Origin: a virus
DNA: 49,808 nt
IMG/VR virus record: IMGVR_UViG_3300043446_005271
Span: 1 to 49,808 of that record
Reading direction: 5' to 3' (one strand)
In this document: piece by piece, positions 47,191-49,808 of the stretch
How positions within the stretch are numbered: the first letter of the stretch is position 1
Layout: every line of letters starts with the position of its first letter
Made by a program: the position numbers and the translations under genes
The notes under the pieces: generated by a model
Told to the model about the DNA's origin: nothing
Databases searched by the model: none
What the model saw: only the letters and a program-made list of their open reading frames with translations

Positions 47191-49808
47191 ATGGCAATTA
47201 ATAAGAATTTTGTCGTAAAGAACGGGTTAGAAGTCGATACAAATCTTATTATTGCAGATTCTAATTCTAATCGCGTTGGTATAGGAACTACTCTCCCCCA
47301 ATATAAATTCGAAGTTACTGAAGATATTGGGTCAAAAACTTTATATGTTGGTCCATCCAAAAATACATTTTCAGTTGTTACTGGACCAACTGGACTTGGA
47401 AATTCTGTAGGAATTGGAACGTCCTTACCTGGATATTTGCTAGATATACAATCTCCAGTAAGTACTGGACAAACTGCTGTTTATGTAAAAGGTGACGTTA
47501 GAGTTACTGGAATATCAACAATTGAAACTTCATTATTTGTAACTGGAGGTCCTATAGTTGTTGGATCGGTTTCTCCGACAGGAACAGCAAATCAGATATT
47601 ACAACTTCATACAGGTGGAGCTTATATTGCTGATAATGTCGGTATAGGAACAACCACTCCGGGAGCAGAATTGCACGTAGTTCCAACATCAACCGGTATT
47701 GCAGGACTCTTTTCTGGATCAACTTCTGCAGATTTGGTTAGAATTACTCAATCAGGGTCTGGAAATGCATTAGTTGTTGAAGATACTGCAAATCCAGATT
47801 CAACTCCCTTTGTTGTAAGCACTATTGGTAATGTAGGACTTGCAACCACAAATCCAACGTCAAAACTTCATGTTATTGGTGATGTATTAGTAACTGGTAT
47901 CTCCACATTTAACAATAGAGTAGACGTTGATACCGATTTAAATGTTGATAGAAATGTAACTGTAACTGGAATCTCTACATTTACCAATTATATTGATGCT
48001 AATGGTGGTGCTTATATTGATAACATCCAAATAGGTATAAGTGGTGATAATGAAATTGATACTACCACAGGTATTTTAACTCTTGATTCTGCTGCAGGAC
48101 AAGTAACCGTTGATGATAGATTATTAGTAACTGGTATCTCCACATTTAACAATAGAGTAGACGTTGATACCGATTTAAATGTTGATAGGAATGTAACTGT
48201 AACTGGAATCTCTACATTTACTGGTAATGTAGATGCTAATGGTGGTGCTTATATTGATAACATCCAAATAGGTATAAGTGGTGATAATGAAATTGATACT
48301 ACGTCTGGAATCTTAACGATTGATTCTTCTGCCGGTCAAGTAACCGTTGATGATAGATTATTAGTAACTGGTATCTCCACATTTAACAATAGAGTAGACG
48401 TTGATACCGATTTAAATGTTGATAGGAATGTAACTGTAGTTGGATTTTCTACCTTTAATAATCTTGTAGATATTGATACCGATTTAAATGTTGATAGAAA
48501 TGTAACTGTAGTTGGATTTTCTACCTTTAATAACCGAGTAGACATTGATACCGATTTAAATGTTGATAGAAATGTAACTGTAGTTGGATTTTCTACATTC
48601 ACCAATGGCCCTCTATTAATAGGCAGTGGAGCATCAACAGGAACCGCATCGCAAACACTTCAAGTTAATAGTGGTGGTGCTTATGTTTCTGGTAATGTTG
48701 GAATAGGAATTACAAATCCAACATCAAAACTCCATGCAGTTGGTGATGCATTGATTGTCGGTGTTGTAACTTCTAATGGTTTTAATGCGACTACTGGTAA
48801 TGATTATAAAATTAATAATACTTCAGTTCTTACATCAACAACTCTAGGTTCTGGAGTAGTTAATTCATCTTTAACTTCTGTTGGAACTCTTGGATCACTT
48901 AACGTATCTGGTGTCACCACAACAGGAACTCTGAGAGTAGGGACTGGTGGAACTATAATCAGCACAACTTCAAATGGAGATACTGGAATAGGAACCACAA
49001 ATCCAACATCAAAACTTCACGTTGTTGGTAATGAATTAGTTGTTGGTGTTGTAACTTCTAATGGTTTTAATGCGACTACTGGTAATGATTATAAAATTAA
49101 TAATACTTCAGTTCTTACATCAACAACTCTAGGTTCTGGAGTAGTTAATTCATCTTTAACTTCTGTTGGAACTCTTACCGGACTCAATGTAACAGGAACA
49201 ACTACTCTTGCAGTTGCAAATGCTACTAATTTAACTTCACAAAATCTCAATAGTACTGGATTCTCCACTTTTTCAGGAATTACTACAGTAACAACAACTT
49301 TATTTGTCAAGCAATTAAACGTTTCTGGTGTTTCTACTTTTAGTAGCGATATTCTGCCATCTGTAGACGCTACTTATAATATTGGATCTCCAACTAAAAG
49401 ATGGGGAAATTTTTATGTAGATAGTATTACAGGAACACTGGCAGGAGGTGCTGCTACTGTCTCAGTCATATCGGATGCTCAAAATGCAACTAGATACTTA
49501 ACTTTCTTCGAGGGAACTTCTGGTGTAGGATCTATTAGAGCAAATACTAATCTTACTTATAATCCAGGTACTATAACATTATCTTTGCAAAATGGTCCTC
49601 TATTAATAGGCACAGCAACCTCAACAGGAACAACATCACAAAATCTTCAAGTTACTGGTGGTGCTTATGTAAGTGGTAATCTTGGAATAGGAACCACAAA
49701 TCCAACATCAAAACTTCACGTTGTTGGTAATGAATTAGTTGTTGGTGTTGTAACTTCTAATGGTTTTAATGCGACTACTGGTAATGATTATAAAATTAAT
49801 AATACTTC
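47191..49808 (+). CDS. Tail fibre protein, 3' end beyond the window
   Basis: Open from ATG 47191 (strong GGGGGAGAG about 16 nt before) to the window end with no stop, at least 872 residues. It starts AINKNFVVKNGLEVDTNLII, the usual start of cyanophage fibres. The rest is a chain of short beta repeats of the type VGIGTT.P..KLHVVG..LVTGISTF, with segments duplicated almost exactly at the DNA level. It is presumably a trimeric distal fibre; the receptor-binding tip is not in the window. Confidence 0.82.
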   Translation, partial: MAINKNFVVKNGLEVDTNLIIADSNSNRVGIGTTLPQYKFEVTEDIGSKTLYVGPSKNTFSVVTGPTGLGNSVGIGTSLPGYLLDIQSPVSTGQTAVYVKGDVRVTGISTIETSLFVTGGPIVVGSVSPTGTANQILQLHTGGAYIADNVGIGTTTPGAELHVVPTSTGIAGLFSGSTSADLVRITQSGSGNALVVEDTANPDSTPFVVSTIGNVGLATTNPTSKLHVIGDVLVTGISTFNNRVDVDTDLNVDRNVTVTGISTFTNYIDANGGAYIDNIQIGISGDNEIDTTTGILTLDSAAGQVTVDDRLLVTGISTFNNRVDVDTDLNVDRNVTVTGISTFTGNVDANGGAYIDNIQIGISGDNEIDTTSGILTIDSSAGQVTVDDRLLVTGISTFNNRVDVDTDLNVDRNVTVVGFSTFNNLVDIDTDLNVDRNVTVVGFSTFNNRVDIDTDLNVDRNVTVVGFSTFTNGPLLIGSGASTGTASQTLQVNSGGAYVSGNVGIGITNPTSKLHAVGDALIVGVVTSNGFNATTGNDYKINNTSVLTSTTLGSGVVNSSLTSVGTLGSLNVSGVTTTGTLRVGTGGTIISTTSNGDTGIGTTNPTSKLHVVGNELVVGVVTSNGFNATTGNDYKINNTSVLTSTTLGSGVVNSSLTSVGTLTGLNVTGTTTLAVANATNLTSQNLNSTGFSTFSGITTVTTTLFVKQLNVSGVSTFSSDILPSVDATYNIGSPTKRWGNFYVDSITGTLAGGAATVSVISDAQNATRYLTFFEGTSGVGSIRANTNLTYNPGTITLSLQNGPLLIGTATSTGTTSQNLQVTGGAYVSGNLGIGTTNPTSKLHVVGNELVVGVVTSNGFNATTGNDYKINNT
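47887..48616 (+). repeat. 237-bp and 72-bp in-frame tandem repeats in the fibre gene
   Basis: A unit beginning TTAGTAACTGGTATCTCCAC recurs at 47887, 48124 and 48361, an exact 237-bp (79-codon) period. Inside the last copy a shorter unit containing TTGATACCGATTTAAATG recurs at 48401, 48473 and 48545, a 72-bp (24-codon) period. Both are multiples of three, so copy changes keep the frame. Confidence 0.88.
48760..49808 (+). repeat. Long dispersed repeat in the fibre gene
   Basis: A near-identical block of about 130 bp, starting GGTGTTGTAACTTCTAATGG and running through the AACTCTAGGTTCTGGAGTAG region, begins near 48760, 49045 and 49744 (the last cut by the window end). The spacing is not constant, so this is duplication with divergence rather than a simple tandem array. 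Confidence 0.8.

Noticed and set aside
48336-48605. Minus-strand frame with repeated segments (and similar ones at 48804 and 49089)
   Set aside because: The repeats are the complement of the fibre gene repeats; no independent coding evidence.
47887-48616. Array that could be mistaken for CRISPR
   Set aside because: Units are 72 and 237 bp, in frame, without unique spacers, and lie inside a continuous fibre gene.

Overview
The window is a piece of a T4-like cyanophage genome (Kyanoviridae-type myovirus of marine Synechococcus or Prochlorococcus). The evidence is a phage copy of the photosystem II gene psbA, the T4 core proteins gp33, gp59, gp32, gp53, gp48, gp4, gp26, gp27 and gp5, cyanophage auxiliary genes (psbA, speD, thyX, phoH, CP12), T4-type late promoters ending in TAAATA, and AT-rich codon use. 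All functions are read from sequence motifs and recall of families; no search was run.

Layout. 1-2300: psbA split by two related group I introns, the first carrying an HNH endonuclease gene. 2300-8000: a run of short, often overlapping genes with glutaredoxin, S-adenosylmethionine decarboxylase and ThyX, interrupted by free-standing endonuclease genes; a candidate glutamine riboswitch precedes a short YRGV peptide gene. 8000-12900: a GIY-YIG endonuclease, PhoH, a PD-(D/E)XK nuclease, then gp33, gp59, a DUF1825 protein and gp32. 12912-15861 is the only clear minus-strand block: gp53, gp48, an unknown protein and gp4. 15905-26403: tail and baseplate hub genes (tube initiator-like protein, gp26-type chaperone, two tape-measure-like proteins, gp27, CP12, gp5). 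26459-33238: large and small virion proteins. 33235-36120: an accessory island with an early-type promoter, two tRNAs (Leu-UAA, itself split by a cyanobacterial-type group I intron, and Thr-UGU), another HNH endonuclease and a Mom-like acetyltransferase. 36122-49808: three giant fibre or adhesin genes, the last running off the window.

How it fits together. Sigma70-like promoters (TTGACA/TATAAT type) stand before the early or accessory genes, and TAAATA-type late promoters stand 20-40 nt before most structural genes. The two phage factors most tied to late transcription and replication, gp33 and gp32/gp59, lie in the middle. psbA, CP12, speD, grx, thyX and phoH would keep host photochemistry and nucleotide supply running during infection.

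Most striking points: (1) a phage tRNA-Leu(UAA) gene with a 198-bp group I intron of the cyanobacterial/plastid type; (2) mobile endonuclease genes that repeatedly carry their own late promoter inside, or next to, an inverted repeat whose 3' arm abuts the start codon; (3) a canonical T TTT TTC slippery heptamer that would fuse the gp26-type chaperone to the next 59-residue gene just before the tape measure; (4) two sister introns in psbA, one directly beside the codons for manganese-cluster ligands; (5) a candidate glutamine riboswitch, a Mom-like DNA modification enzyme, and CP12 embedded in the baseplate hub operon.
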